From assembly GCF_017876095.1 (NCBI RefSeq), contig NZ_JAGINM010000026.1, positions 29,812-93,811 of the forward strand: a stretch of DNA of 64,000 nucleotides, in the 5' to 3' direction. A program made the position numbers and the translations under genes. The DNA comes from Azospirillum agricola. Its GTDB lineage: Bacteria > Pseudomonadota > Alphaproteobacteria > Azospirillales > Azospirillaceae. Below the pieces are notes generated by a model, which made no database searches, was not told where the DNA came from, and was given only the letters and a program-made list of their open reading frames with translations. Below, one piece after another: positions 34,857 to 43,404 of this stretch; within the stretch, counting starts at the first letter, position 1; each line of letters begins with the position of its first letter.

Positions 34857-36065
34857 ATGCCTTCGCCCTCCGACACGCCGACCGACGAGCAGCACCGCGC
34901 CATCCAGGCGATCGACGCCTGGTACATGGACGATCAGGCCGCGCAGGTCTTCTGGTTGGCGGGCGAGGCCGGAACGGGAAAGAGCAGGACCACCGCCTTC
35001 GTGCTCGAACATCTCCAGGATCGTCGCGGGCTGAGGGACTATGTGGTCGGTGCACCGACCGGAAAAGCGGCGCAGGTGCTGCGCCAGAAGGGTATCGAGG
35101 GGGCCGCGACGCTGCATTCGCTGCTCTACGCCCCGCGCAAGGACGGCGACACCGGCGAGCTGTTCTTCGCCCGCCGCTCCGATGGACCGATGGCCGAGGC
35201 CGACCTCATCGTCTGCGACGAGGGCTCGATGGTCGGCGACGACGTGGCGCGCGACCTGCTGCGGACCGGGAAGAAGATCCTGGTGATCGCCGACGACTAC
35301 CAGCTCCCGCCGGTGTCCGGGCAAGGACTGTTCACCAGCGGGGAACCCGATTTCCGCCTGACCGAGCCGCACCGCACCGCCCAGGAAAGCCCGGTGATCC
35401 GGCTCGCCCATCTGCTGCGCCGACAGCAACTTCCCCGACGGTTCGGCTCGGTCGGCAAGGTCCATGTCCTGCCCCTGGAGCGCGGCACCCAGGGGCTGGT
35501 GATGCGGCCCTCGTCGCAGGCCATCTGCGGCACCCACCGTGTCCGCACCACCTACACCAGGAGGATGCGCTCCCTTCTTGGCCATGAGTCGGTGATGCCG
35601 CAGGCGGGCGAGCGCGTCATCTGCCGACGCAACCAGAAGGAGGAGGAGCTGTTCAACGGGATGATCGGCTCCCTGACGCGGGCGGCCACCGAGGCCAGCG
35701 GCCGGGACGCCGGGCTGTGGTCGCTGGGCGTGCAGATGGAGGATGAGGTCCGGTCGCGCGGCAAGCTGATCGTGCATCCCTGGATGTTCCAGGCGCACTA
35801 CACCGAGGGAATGGTCCAGCCGCGCGTGGGCAAGGACATCCAGCTTTACGACTGGGCCTGGCTGATCACCTGCCACGCTTCCCAGGGGTCGGAGTTCCCA
35901 TCGGTCACCGTGATCGACGATTCGGCCGCGTTCCGGGAACACCGATGGCGCTGGCTCTACACGGCCGTGACGCGGTCGCGCGAGGAGCTGGTGCTGTTGC
36001 TGCGCAACGCCGAACTGGGCGGCGCGTGGCGGCTTCCCGCCTTCGAGGACGGGCTGCCGGCCTAG
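34857..36065 (+). CDS. RecD-like superfamily 1 ATP-dependent DNA helicase
   Basis: The 402-residue product has helicase motif I in FWLAGEAGTGKSRTTAFVLE, motif Ia in YVVGAPTGKAAQVLRQKG, motif II in EADLIVCDEGSMVGDDVARD, motif III in KILVIADDYQLPPVSGQGLF, motif IV near TEPHRTAQESPVIRLA, and the C-terminal UvrD_C_2-type ITCHASQGSEFPSVTVIDD and WRWLYTAVTRSREELVLLLR (motifs V and VI). It is much shorter than RecD or RecD2 and looks like a stand-alone short RecD-like helicase often seen in Azospirillum, phages and mobile DNA. The start is ATG 34857; an upstream in-frame start adds non-conserved sequence. Confidence 0.88.
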   Translation: MPSPSDTPTDEQHRAIQAIDAWYMDDQAAQVFWLAGEAGTGKSRTTAFVLEHLQDRRGLRDYVVGAPTGKAAQVLRQKGIEGAATLHSLLYAPRKDGDTGELFFARRSDGPMAEADLIVCDEGSMVGDDVARDLLRTGKKILVIADDYQLPPVSGQGLFTSGEPDFRLTEPHRTAQESPVIRLAHLLRRQQLPRRFGSVGKVHVLPLERGTQGLVMRPSSQAICGTHRVRTTYTRRMRSLLGHESVMPQAGERVICRRNQKEEELFNGMIGSLTRAATEASGRDAGLWSLGVQMEDEVRSRGKLIVHPWMFQAHYTEGMVQPRVGKDIQLYDWAWLITCHASQGSEFPSVTVIDDSAAFREHRWRWLYTAVTRSREELVLLLRNAELGGAWRLPAFEDGLPA

Positions 36066-36069
36066 CCGT

Positions 36070-36918
36070 TCAGGCGAAGCGCTTGGCCCCGGCGACGCAG
36101 AGCACCACCAGCCCGGCCGCCGCTATCATCGTCCAGGCGACCGGCTCGCGAAGCAGCAGCCCCGCCAAGCCCAGGCCGAAGAAGGGCTGGAGCAACTGAA
36201 GTTGCCCGACCCCGGCGATCCCGCCCAGCGCAAGCCCGCGATACCAGAAGACGAAGCCGACCAGCATGCTGAAGACCGACACGTAGCCGAGGCCGAGCCA
36301 GGCCGGACCGCCGATCCCGGACCAGGAATCCGGCGCCGTCGCCAACGCCACGGCCGCCATCGCCGGCAGCGCCAGCAGCAGGGCCCAGGAGATGACCTGC
36401 CAGCCGCCGAGCCTGCGCGCGAGCGCCGCCCCCTCGGCGTAGCCGAGGCCGCACAGCAGGATGGCGGCCACCATCAGCGCATCCCCGACGAGCGCCCCGC
36501 CACCGCCGTTGAGGGCGGCGAAACCAGCGACCGTCGCGCCGCCGATGCCCGAAAACAGCCAGAACACCGGTTTCGGCCTCTCCCCACCGCGCAGGACACC
36601 GAAAAGAGCGGTCGCGAGCGGCAGAAGGCCGATAAAGACGACGGAGTGGGCCGCGGTGATCCGCTGGAGCGCCAGCGCCGTCAGCAATGGGAAACCGACC
36701 ACGACGCCGAGGGCGACCACGGCGAGCGGACGAAGATCGCCTCGCGCCGGCCTGGCCTGACGAAGCGCCAGAAGAAAGGCCGCTCCAAGAAGCGCCGCGA
36801 TCAGCGCGCGGGCCGAGGTCAGGAACAGGGGCGGGAAATCGCCGACGGCGATCCGCGTGGCCGGCAGCGAGCCGCTGAAGATGACGACGCCCAGGAGACC
36901 GCTGCCCCACCCGTCCAT
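36070..36918 (-). CDS. EamA/DMT superfamily transporter, divergent from MocR regulator
   Basis: This is a ten-helix transporter of about 282 residues. It starts MDGWGSGLLGVVIFSGSLPA with TRIAVGDFPPLFLTSARALI, has LQRITAAHSVVFIGLLPLAT in the first EamA half and GYVSVFSMLVGFVFWYRGLA with GVGQLQLLQPFFGLGLAGLL in the second. An upstream start at 37008 would extend it into the regulatory gap and is less likely. The next gene on the other strand is a MocR regulator; regulator and EamA exporter in divergent arrangement is a common pair, so MocR probably controls it. Confidence 0.88.
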   Translation of the reverse strand: MDGWGSGLLGVVIFSGSLPATRIAVGDFPPLFLTSARALIAALLGAAFLLALRQARPARGDLRPLAVVALGVVVGFPLLTALALQRITAAHSVVFIGLLPLATALFGVLRGGERPKPVFWLFSGIGGATVAGFAALNGGGGALVGDALMVAAILLCGLGYAEGAALARRLGGWQVISWALLLALPAMAAVALATAPDSWSGIGGPAWLGLGYVSVFSMLVGFVFWYRGLALGGIAGVGQLQLLQPFFGLGLAGLLLREPVAWTMIAAAGLVVLCVAGAKRFA

Positions 36919-37022
36919 TGTCCGATCCCTGCGCAAGCCCCTGATCCTCCGCTCTCCGAAGCGGTGATCGTAGGAACTCGATGCTGGAATGGACAGGGAC
37001 AGTGCCATACGATCCGACGAAA

Positions 37023-37038
37023 CTGTATGCCTTTACAG
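37023..37038. promoter_or_regulatory. candidate MocR operator palindrome
   Basis: CTGTATGCCTTTACAG is an inverted repeat with 5 bp arms CTGTA/TACAG around a 6 bp centre, located 40 bp before the MocR start and 105 bp before the divergent transporter start. MocR proteins bind in such gaps, often as dimers on repeats. The palindrome is short, so the call is tentative. Confidence 0.4.
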
Positions 37039-37077
37039 ACACACACAATTCCCGGCCGCACGGTTTTTGGAGAAGAT

Positions 37078-38529
37078 ATGAAGCGCGAAGACGCGACGCG
37101 CACCGGCGCGGTGATGACGGCCATCCGGCTGAAGCTGTCGAGCCGCGCGCTGGCGGCCGGCGACCGCCTGCCCTCGATCCGACGCTTCGCCGCGACCTTG
37201 GGTGTGTCGCCCTCCACGGTCGTCGAAGCCTACGACCGTCTGGCCGCCGAGGGTGTGATCCAGGCCCGGCGCGGGTCCGGCTTCTATGTCGCCGGCACCG
37301 TCCCTCCAACGCCGGCGCTGGCGGAGACGGGTCCCCGGCGTGACCGGGCCGTCGATCCCTTCTGGGTTTCGCGCCAGTCGCTCGATGCCGATCCCGCCGC
37401 CCTGAAACCCGGCTGCGGCTGGTTGCCGGCGGACTGGATGCCGACCGCCGCCCTCCGCCGCGGCCTCCGGACGCTTGCGCGCGACGAGGACGCGCCGCTC
37501 ACCGACTATGGCGGCACGCGCGGCTCGCCGCGGCTGCGCCGGCTGCTGCTCGGGCGCTTCGCCGAGGAGGGTATCGACGCCTCGCCGGACCAAATCCTGC
37601 TGACCGGTTCGGGGACGCAGGCGGTCGACCTGATCTGCCGTTTCCTGCTGCGGCCCGGCGACACGGTGCTGATCGACGATCCCTGCTATTTCAATTTCCA
37701 GGCGCTGCTCCGGGCACACCAGGCCCGCATCGTCGGCGTCCCCTACACCCCCTCGGGCCCGGACGCAGCCGCGTTCGAGGCGGCGCTCGTCGGGGAACGG
37801 CCGCGGCTCTACATCACCAACTCGGCGCTCCACAACCCGACCGGCGCCAGCCTCTCGCCGCGGACCGCCCACCGGATCCTGAGCGTCGCCTCGGCCCACG
37901 GCCTGACGATCGTCGAGGACGACATCTTCGCCGATTTCGAGCCCGACCCGTCGCCACGGTTCGCCGTGCTCGACGGGTTCGACCGCGTCATCCGGGTCGG
38001 CAGCTTCTCCAAGACTTTGTCCGCCTCGATCCGCTGCGGCTACATCGCCGCGAGAGCGGATTGGATCGAAGGTCTGGTCGACCTCCAGGTCGCGACCCGC
38101 TTCGCCGGAGCGAGCCCGGCCGCGGCCGAGCTGATCGCCGGCATTCTTGCCGAGGGCGGCTACCGCAAGCATATGGCCGAGCTGCGCCGGCGCCTCGCGC
38201 GGGCCAGCCGTGAAACGGCGGCGCGGCTGGATGGGCTCGGAATCCGGCCCTGGCTCATGCCGCGCGGCGGCTTCTATCTTTGGTGCCGCCTGCCCGACGG
38301 GCAGGATTCCGCCACGCTTGCCCGCAAGGCGATGGAGGAGAACATCGTGCTGGCGCCGGGCAACGTGTTCAGCGTCTCGCAGAACGCCGCGGCCTTCCTG
38401 CGCTTCAACGTCACCCAGTCGGAAGACCCGCGTGTCCTGGCCGCGCTTCGGCGGGCGATGGCATCCCATCAGGCTGGTGACGCCCCGCCGTTTGACCTCG
38501 CGGAGATGGCAGCCGCGCGTCCGACATGA
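37078..38529 (+). CDS. MocR/PdxR-type GntR regulator with aminotransferase-like domain
   Basis: The 483-residue product joins an N-terminal winged helix (SRALAAGDRLPSIRRFAATL, GVSPSTVVEAYDRLAAEGVI, QARRGSGFYVAG) to a fold-type I aminotransferase domain with LLTGSGTQAVDLICRFLLRP, ITNSALHNPTGASLSPRTAH, VEDDIFADFEPDP and the PLP lysine in RVGSFSKTLSASIRCGYIA. MocR proteins use PLP or amino acid binding to control transcription. ATG 37078 follows GGAGAAG. It lies divergent from the EamA transporter. No PLP synthesis genes are near, so PdxR itself is not claimed. Confidence 0.92.
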   Translation: MKREDATRTGAVMTAIRLKLSSRALAAGDRLPSIRRFAATLGVSPSTVVEAYDRLAAEGVIQARRGSGFYVAGTVPPTPALAETGPRRDRAVDPFWVSRQSLDADPAALKPGCGWLPADWMPTAALRRGLRTLARDEDAPLTDYGGTRGSPRLRRLLLGRFAEEGIDASPDQILLTGSGTQAVDLICRFLLRPGDTVLIDDPCYFNFQALLRAHQARIVGVPYTPSGPDAAAFEAALVGERPRLYITNSALHNPTGASLSPRTAHRILSVASAHGLTIVEDDIFADFEPDPSPRFAVLDGFDRVIRVGSFSKTLSASIRCGYIAARADWIEGLVDLQVATRFAGASPAAAELIAGILAEGGYRKHMAELRRRLARASRETAARLDGLGIRPWLMPRGGFYLWCRLPDGQDSATLARKAMEENIVLAPGNVFSVSQNAAAFLRFNVTQSEDPRVLAALRRAMASHQAGDAPPFDLAEMAAARPT

Positions 38530-38706
38530 ATATTTCAACATAATGTGATGGCTCCGTCATCGGAATGCCCTCTGTCCGCTCACGCTGGAACTCAGATCAA
38601 CCGGACCATCGTGCCGTTCAAGCTGTGGCGGGCCTTCCCCTCTTGGGGTGACGCCATAGGACGGGCGAAGGGCGAAAATACACGCCAATCGGACAGAACG
38701 GGAACC

Positions 38707-38835
38707 TCAGGCGGCCAGGAGTTCGATGGGAGCGCGCAGCGAGCGGTATCCTGACGTGTCCGGCACCCGGTCCGCGCTCCAGGGACCGTCGCCGGTCAGA
38801 TTGATGTGTTGCCATCCGAGGGGCGCGAGATGGGT
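38707..38835 (-). pseudogene. C-terminal remnant of Tn3-family-like transposase
   Basis: Reading leftward the frame gives VTHLAPLGWQHINLTGDGPW, then SADRVPDTSGYRSLRAPIE and a stop at 38707. HL-PLGWEHINLTGDY-W followed by an fRPLR segment is the ending I recognise from Tn3-family transposases. Only about 43 codons remain, and the upstream part is replaced by the 3-prime end of the sensor kinase gene. No Tn3-type GGGG terminal repeat was seen nearby. Confidence 0.55.
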
Positions 38836-40766
38836 CACGCCGGTGCCGGTCCGCGTATCTCGGCCGGCAAGTCCAAAGTTACGGCGGTCCCGTCAGGGCC
38901 GGACTGGATGTCGAGCATCCCGTCCAGGGCATCCGCCCGTCGGCGCATGTTTCCCAGGCCGTAGCTGCCCGGCCGGCTGGCCACCCCGCCGTGTCCCTGG
39001 TCGCGCAGGCACAAGCGCACGCCATGGCCCGGTCGCGGAGACGGCCCGGCCTCGATGGTCAGCGTGGACGAGCCGCTGTGGCGGGCGGCGTTGACCGAAG
39101 CTTCCTGCATGATGCGGAAGATGTTGAGGGTGGCGCCGGGGTGCAGCCCCTTCACCTCCGGCAGGGCGGAAGCACGCCACACCAGCGTCACGCCCTGGGC
39201 CATGAGCTGCGGCTCGATGCGTTCGCGGAACAGGGCGAGCATCACGCCAAGATCATCGCCCGAGCTCTCCAGCGATGCCACCACCAGCCGGAGGTCGGCC
39301 AGCGCGCCGCCAACCGAGACGGCGACCTCGCCCGAGGCCTCCCCCCGCAACTCGCACAGCGCCAGGATCGAGACGAGCTGACCGGCGATGCCGTCGTGCA
39401 GGTCACTCATCAGGCGCACCCGCTCGGCCTCCAGCACGGCGGCCTCGGCCTGCTGCTGCTCGCGGGCGAAGCTGCGGCGCAGGGCGTCTTCGGCCGCCGC
39501 CACCTCGTTCCTCAAGCGTTGGCTGAACTGATCCAGCACGTTCATGGTCTGTGCGAAGCGCCAGATCAGCACCGCGGAGACGACCGCCATGATGACGGGC
39601 CAGGCAAAGCGGCCGAGCAGCACCCGGCTTTCCCCCAGGGCGTCGCGGATGAGCAGAATGTCATGCACCGCGATGACCAGATTGAACAGGAAGGCGCCGG
39701 CCAGCGCCGTGGCCGCGATGTCGCGCTCACGGAAAGCCACGCGCACCACCACCGACAGCACCCAAAGAGCGGCGACGGACATGATCGGAAAGTAGACGGT
39801 CGTGAGCAACCAGCGGTGCAGATCGACCGGAAGAGTGAGGAAGCTGACGACAGCAATGGACGGCGGCAGCAGGAAGACGCCCAGAGGGACCGGGAGCGGG
39901 CGGTGGACGAACAGCAGCGCCATGGGCAGGACGAGGCTGGTGGTCAGAAACCGGGTGTGGTTGATGAGTTGGAGGGAGGTTTCGCTCAGCACCCCATCGC
40001 CCAGGATCGCCGGCAGCGACACGGCGGCGTGAGACAGGATAACGCTGCTGGTCACCAGGAAGATCCGTTCGCGCCGGCAGGCGAGCCAGATGATGAAAAG
40101 CGCCAGGCCCATGGTGATGTGCCAGCCGTCGATCATCCGTTGCAGGGTCGAGTACAGGAACCGTCGCCAGTTATGGTCCGGGCGCAGCAGGGCGTCGGGC
40201 CCGATGGCGACGCGATCGAGGAAGGCGCTGATGACGCCGCGCTTGGACAAAACGATCTCGAACTCGTTCATGCCGGGGCGCAGAAGCGGTGCCGGCACCA
40301 GGAACGGGATGTTGCCGGAAACATCGGCTTCCGCCCGTCCCCACGCGCTCGTGGCGAGGAAGACGCCGTTCAGGGAAACGGCGAGCACACCCTGGAAAGA
40401 GGGCGCATAGAACGACACGCCGCCCGCATCCGCGGGCCGGGCGGTCGGATCGTACCAGTATCCGATACGAAAGTTGGCCATGCACCCCTCGGCGGTCCCT
40501 GTGGTCGGGCAGCGGTACGGCAGAGGCACCGGCGTCCAGGCCGCCGGGTCGGCGGCTTGATCGCCGGGCACCGCCAGCAACGCCTCGCCGATGAACAGGG
40601 CGGCCGCATCATCGGATAGGGTGGGATTGATGATGAATCCGAGCGCGGTGAGGGCGGGAATCAGGATCGCCAGACACAGGGCGGACCGCCATGCCCAGGC
40701 CGGCCGGGACAGCGGGGCGGGCGCCACACCACCGCTCATACCCGGAACGGCGTCCGTCGACGGCAT
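38835..40766 (-). CDS. NarX/DesK-type sensor histidine kinase with membrane sensor region
   Basis: The 643-residue product has an N-terminal membrane segment (ALCLAILIPALTALGFII), a periplasmic beta-rich domain to about residue 205, and six to seven membrane helices (WHITMGLALFIIWLACRRER onwards) to about residue 400, an arrangement like 7TM-DISM receptors. The HisKA_3 domain has ERVRLMSDLHDGIAGQLVSI with the phospho-His, and the ATPase end has NIFRIMQEASVNAARHSGSS and GSYGLGNMRRRADALDGML. The usual D-x-G-x-G of the G1 box reads LRDQGHGG. The gene lies 9 bp after its LuxR-type regulator, so they form one pair. The signal is unknown. Confidence 0.9.
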   Translation of the reverse strand: MPSTDAVPGMSGGVAPAPLSRPAWAWRSALCLAILIPALTALGFIINPTLSDDAAALFIGEALLAVPGDQAADPAAWTPVPLPYRCPTTGTAEGCMANFRIGYWYDPTARPADAGGVSFYAPSFQGVLAVSLNGVFLATSAWGRAEADVSGNIPFLVPAPLLRPGMNEFEIVLSKRGVISAFLDRVAIGPDALLRPDHNWRRFLYSTLQRMIDGWHITMGLALFIIWLACRRERIFLVTSSVILSHAAVSLPAILGDGVLSETSLQLINHTRFLTTSLVLPMALLFVHRPLPVPLGVFLLPPSIAVVSFLTLPVDLHRWLLTTVYFPIMSVAALWVLSVVVRVAFRERDIAATALAGAFLFNLVIAVHDILLIRDALGESRVLLGRFAWPVIMAVVSAVLIWRFAQTMNVLDQFSQRLRNEVAAAEDALRRSFAREQQQAEAAVLEAERVRLMSDLHDGIAGQLVSILALCELRGEASGEVAVSVGGALADLRLVVASLESSGDDLGVMLALFRERIEPQLMAQGVTLVWRASALPEVKGLHPGATLNIFRIMQEASVNAARHSGSSTLTIEAGPSPRPGHGVRLCLRDQGHGGVASRPGSYGLGNMRRRADALDGMLDIQSGPDGTAVTLDLPAEIRGPAPA

Positions 40767-40775
40767 GGCGGACCC

Positions 40776-41480
40776 TCAGCCCTTCAGGTTGATGATGTTG
40801 TGATTGATCGCGGCGAACACCGCCTCGCCGCGGGAGTTCACCTCCAGCTTGCGGTAGATGTTCTTGATGTGGGTCATCACCGTGTTGCGGGAGATGCCCA
40901 GCCGCTCCGCGATGTCGCCATAGGTCAGTCCCTTGGCGACCCCCCACAGAATGTCGGTCTCCCGCTCGGTGAGCGACGGCACCGGCTCGGCCGGCGGCGC
41001 GGCCGACGGAGAGTCCGGCCTGCTCTGGACGCGGCGGACAATGGTGCGGGCGATGGACGTCGAGATCGGCGAGCGCCCGGCCACCAGGTCGAGCACGGAG
41101 CCGACCAGATCGATCGCCGTCGAATCCTTCAGGATATAGCCGGCCGCTCCCGCCTCGATGGCGGTCAGCACGCTGCGCTCATCCCCCAGGACCGAGACCA
41201 CCATGATCTCCATGGCCGGGTAGAGCCGCCGGGTTTCGTGAATCAGGTCGAGTCCGTTGCCGTCGGGCAGCTTCAGGTCGGTGACCAGGACCGCCGGCAC
41301 ATGGGCGGCGCAGAGCGCGCGGGCCTCCGCCAGCGTGGCCGCGGCGGCCACCAGATCGACACGGTCGGCGGCGCGCAGGATCGCGGTCATGCGCTCGCGG
41401 ATCGGACGGTCATCCTCCACCAGCAGGACGCGGATGCGGTGGTCCGGCGACGGGGTTGCGTGCAACTCACTGGTCACCAC
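40776..41480 (-). CDS. LuxR/NarL-type response regulator
   Basis: The product has a receiver domain with RVLLVEDDRPIRERMTAILR, phospho-Asp in PAVLVTDLKLPDGNGLDLIH, and Lys in GAAGYILKDSTAIDLVGSVL. The LuxR helix-turn-helix reads SLTERETDILWGVAKGLTYG, DIAERLGISRNTVMTHIKNI and YRKLEVNSRGEAVF. GTG 41480 has AAAGG 9 bases upstream; an ATG-type start at 41570 would add 30 residues without family sequence. It lies just upstream of the sensor kinase gene in the same operon. Confidence 0.9.
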   Translation of the reverse strand: MVTSELHATPSPDHRIRVLLVEDDRPIRERMTAILRAADRVDLVAAAATLAEARALCAAHVPAVLVTDLKLPDGNGLDLIHETRRLYPAMEIMVVSVLGDERSVLTAIEAGAAGYILKDSTAIDLVGSVLDLVAGRSPISTSIARTIVRRVQSRPDSPSAAPPAEPVPSLTERETDILWGVAKGLTYGDIAERLGISRNTVMTHIKNIYRKLEVNSRGEAVFAAINHNIINLKG

Positions 41481-41667
41481 AGGGGAACGCCTTTCGTCCG
41501 AGGGGGATCGCGTCTTGGTCTGCGAGCGCAGGATAGAAAGGTTCGCGAAACCGTGACAATACCCAAACACAGGTCAAGGGCGCGGACAGTGCCCTCATGG
41601 GGAGTCTACCGGCAACGGGTTCGCCGCGGCATCCCACGAACATGTGAGGCGGAGTTGCCGGCGGATC

Positions 41668-42150
41668 GTTCGGGCCTCCACCCTGGATGTCCGCGACGCC
41701 GAGTTCCTGCGCGGCGGCGACAAGACCTTCTCGGGCAATTCCAAGGCGACGGTGACCAACGCCGGGTCGATCGGCTCGCAGGGCGGCGACGTGGCGCTGA
41801 TCGCGCGGGCGGTCGGGAACAGCGGCAGCATCACGGCGCCCAAGGGCACGGCGGCGCTGGCCACCGGCTACGAGGTGCTGGCGCGGGACGGCGCCGTCAA
41901 CGGCGGCAAGTTCCAGGTCAGGGACAGCGGGGCGATCGGCCTGACCACCGCCGAAATGCAGGAATGGAGCAGCTTCCGCGGCTGGGATGCGACGGTGTGG
42001 GCGCTGCCCGTGGCCGGCCGCCTCCGGCCGGAGCTTTACGGCGTCTCCGGGGTGGTCGGGGGAATCCGGAGGATCACCTATGGCGACGATCCGGCCGGCG
42101 CCACGCTCAGCTCGGTCGGCGACGGCTGGTGGAACACCGTCATCCGACCA
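41668..42150 (+). pseudogene. fragment of filamentous-haemagglutinin/TPS adhesin gene
   Basis: The open frame reads ASTLDVRDAEFLRGGDKTFS, then NAGSIGSQGGDVALIARAVG and GSITAPKGTAALATGYEVLA. This is the second part of a haemagglutination-activity domain and matches, block by block, the big adhesin of this window (SSSGGDVLLIAREVSNKGTL, SAPNGTAALAGGHEVLL, near 58790-58890). The signal peptide and the NPxG part are missing. After residue VRDSG the sequence (EMQEWSSFRGWDATVWALP and on) is of unknown origin. The frame runs on past 42150 without family sequence. There is no start signal, so it is probably dead. Confidence 0.75.
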
Positions 42151-42169
42151 GCCATAAGGCCGTTTGTTG

Positions 42170-42184
42170 GGTTCTATTGCAAAA
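42170..42184 (+). mobile_element. IS6-family-like terminal sequence (solo end)
   Basis: GGTTCTATTGCAAAA resembles the conserved end of IS6-family elements (GGTTCTGTTGCAAAG type). It matches the sequence at 57816-57830 in 13 of 15 positions and in the same orientation. No transposase follows, so only an end or a chance match is left. It marks the left border of the aromatic island. Confidence 0.4.
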
Positions 42185-42313
42185 TTTCCGCCTGTTCCGG
42201 ACAGCGCCTGCCCGACGCGGATAGAGCAGGACGCCAGCCCTGCCTACCCTTGGCGAACACCGTCGCGAACACCACCGGCGGACAGAAAAGCCAAATCAAC
42301 GGGAGGTCTCGGG

Positions 42314-43354
42314 ATGAGCAGTCCGCGCACGCTCACGTCCGCAATCGTGCTTGCAACAGGAGTGATGGCGTCGGCCGGCACCCATGCGGCCGAAACCGTG
42401 ACGCTGAAGATCGCGCATTTCCTGCCCGGCGTGGCGCAGGTGCAAAGGCAGGTTCTGGAGCCGTGGTGCGACGATCTCGGCCGGGAGTCCGGCGGCCGCA
42501 TCCGCTGCCAGTTCTATCCCGCACTGCAACTGGGAGGCACCGCGGCCCAGCTGGTCGATCTGGCGCGCAACGGCGTGGCCGACATCGTGTGGACAGCCCC
42601 CGGCTATTCCACCGGCCGCTTCCCCAAGACCGAGGTGCTGGAGCTTCCGGGCATGCTGCCGGTCGGCGGCGTCGCAGGCGGGCGGGCGATCTGGACCTTC
42701 TACCAGGCGCATCTCCAGGACGAATACGCCGCCTACAAGCTGCTCGCCCTGCATGGCGACGGCGGCATGACCGTCCATGCCGCGAACAAGCCGATCGCCA
42801 AGGCGGCCGATTTCGCCGGGTTGAAGCTGCGCGCGCCGAATCGCACCATCGCCCGCACCCTGACGGAGCTTGGCGCCACCCCCGTGGCGATGCCGCCAGC
42901 CCAGATGACCGAGGCGATCTCCAAGGGCGTGGTCGACGGTGCGTCCGCGGTCTGGGAGGTCATCGGCCCGACCAAGCTGGACGAGGTTACCCGCTTCCAT
43001 CTGGAAACCTCACCCGACGAGCCCGTCCTGGGCGCCACCGTCCTGGCCCTGCTGATGAACAGGAAAAGCTTCGACGCCATGCCCGCGGACCTGAAGGCGA
43101 TCCTTGAGAAGAACAGCGGCATGGTCCTCGTCGAGCGCTTCGGACGGGCCTGGGACGCCACCATCACCGCGACGCGCGACAGGGTGAAGGCACAGGGGCA
43201 GTCGGTCACCGTGCTGTCGGGCAGCGCCTATGACGAGGTGCTCAAGAAGCTGGAGCCGGTCACCGCCGAATGGATTGCCCAGGCGTCGGCCAAGGGCATC
43301 GACGCGGCCTCCCTCGCCGCCGTGGCCCGTCAGCTGGCCCCGCGGCCCCGCTGA
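42314..43354 (+). CDS. TRAP transporter substrate-binding protein DctP (orphan copy)
   Basis: This periplasmic receptor of a TRAP importer has 346 residues with signal peptide (TLTSAIVLATGVMASAGTHA). Mature sequence: LKIAHFLPGVAQVQRQVLEP, FYPALQLGGTAAQLVDLARN, GVADIVWTAPGYSTGRFPKT and LGATPVAMPPAQMTEAISKG. It is clearly paralogous to the second DctP at 46579 with long shared blocks, yet no membrane subunits accompany it; the next gene is a class II aldolase. ATG 42314 has GGGAGG 13 bases upstream. It may deliver a related aromatic acid to the DctQM permease encoded 4 kb away. Confidence 0.93.
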   Translation: MSSPRTLTSAIVLATGVMASAGTHAAETVTLKIAHFLPGVAQVQRQVLEPWCDDLGRESGGRIRCQFYPALQLGGTAAQLVDLARNGVADIVWTAPGYSTGRFPKTEVLELPGMLPVGGVAGGRAIWTFYQAHLQDEYAAYKLLALHGDGGMTVHAANKPIAKAADFAGLKLRAPNRTIARTLTELGATPVAMPPAQMTEAISKGVVDGASAVWEVIGPTKLDEVTRFHLETSPDEPVLGATVLALLMNRKSFDAMPADLKAILEKNSGMVLVERFGRAWDATITATRDRVKAQGQSVTVLSGSAYDEVLKKLEPVTAEWIAQASAKGIDAASLAAVARQLAPRPR

Positions 43355-43404
43355 CGGCCCCGCCGATTTCGGCGTCCCACCAACCAGGAACAACGAGACC
43401 AGAC

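Noticed and set aside
42151..42313. Continuation of the haemagglutinin fragment frame into the dctP gene
   Set aside because: The frame stays open but has no adhesin sequence after about 42150, and dctP uses a different frame with its own signal peptide.
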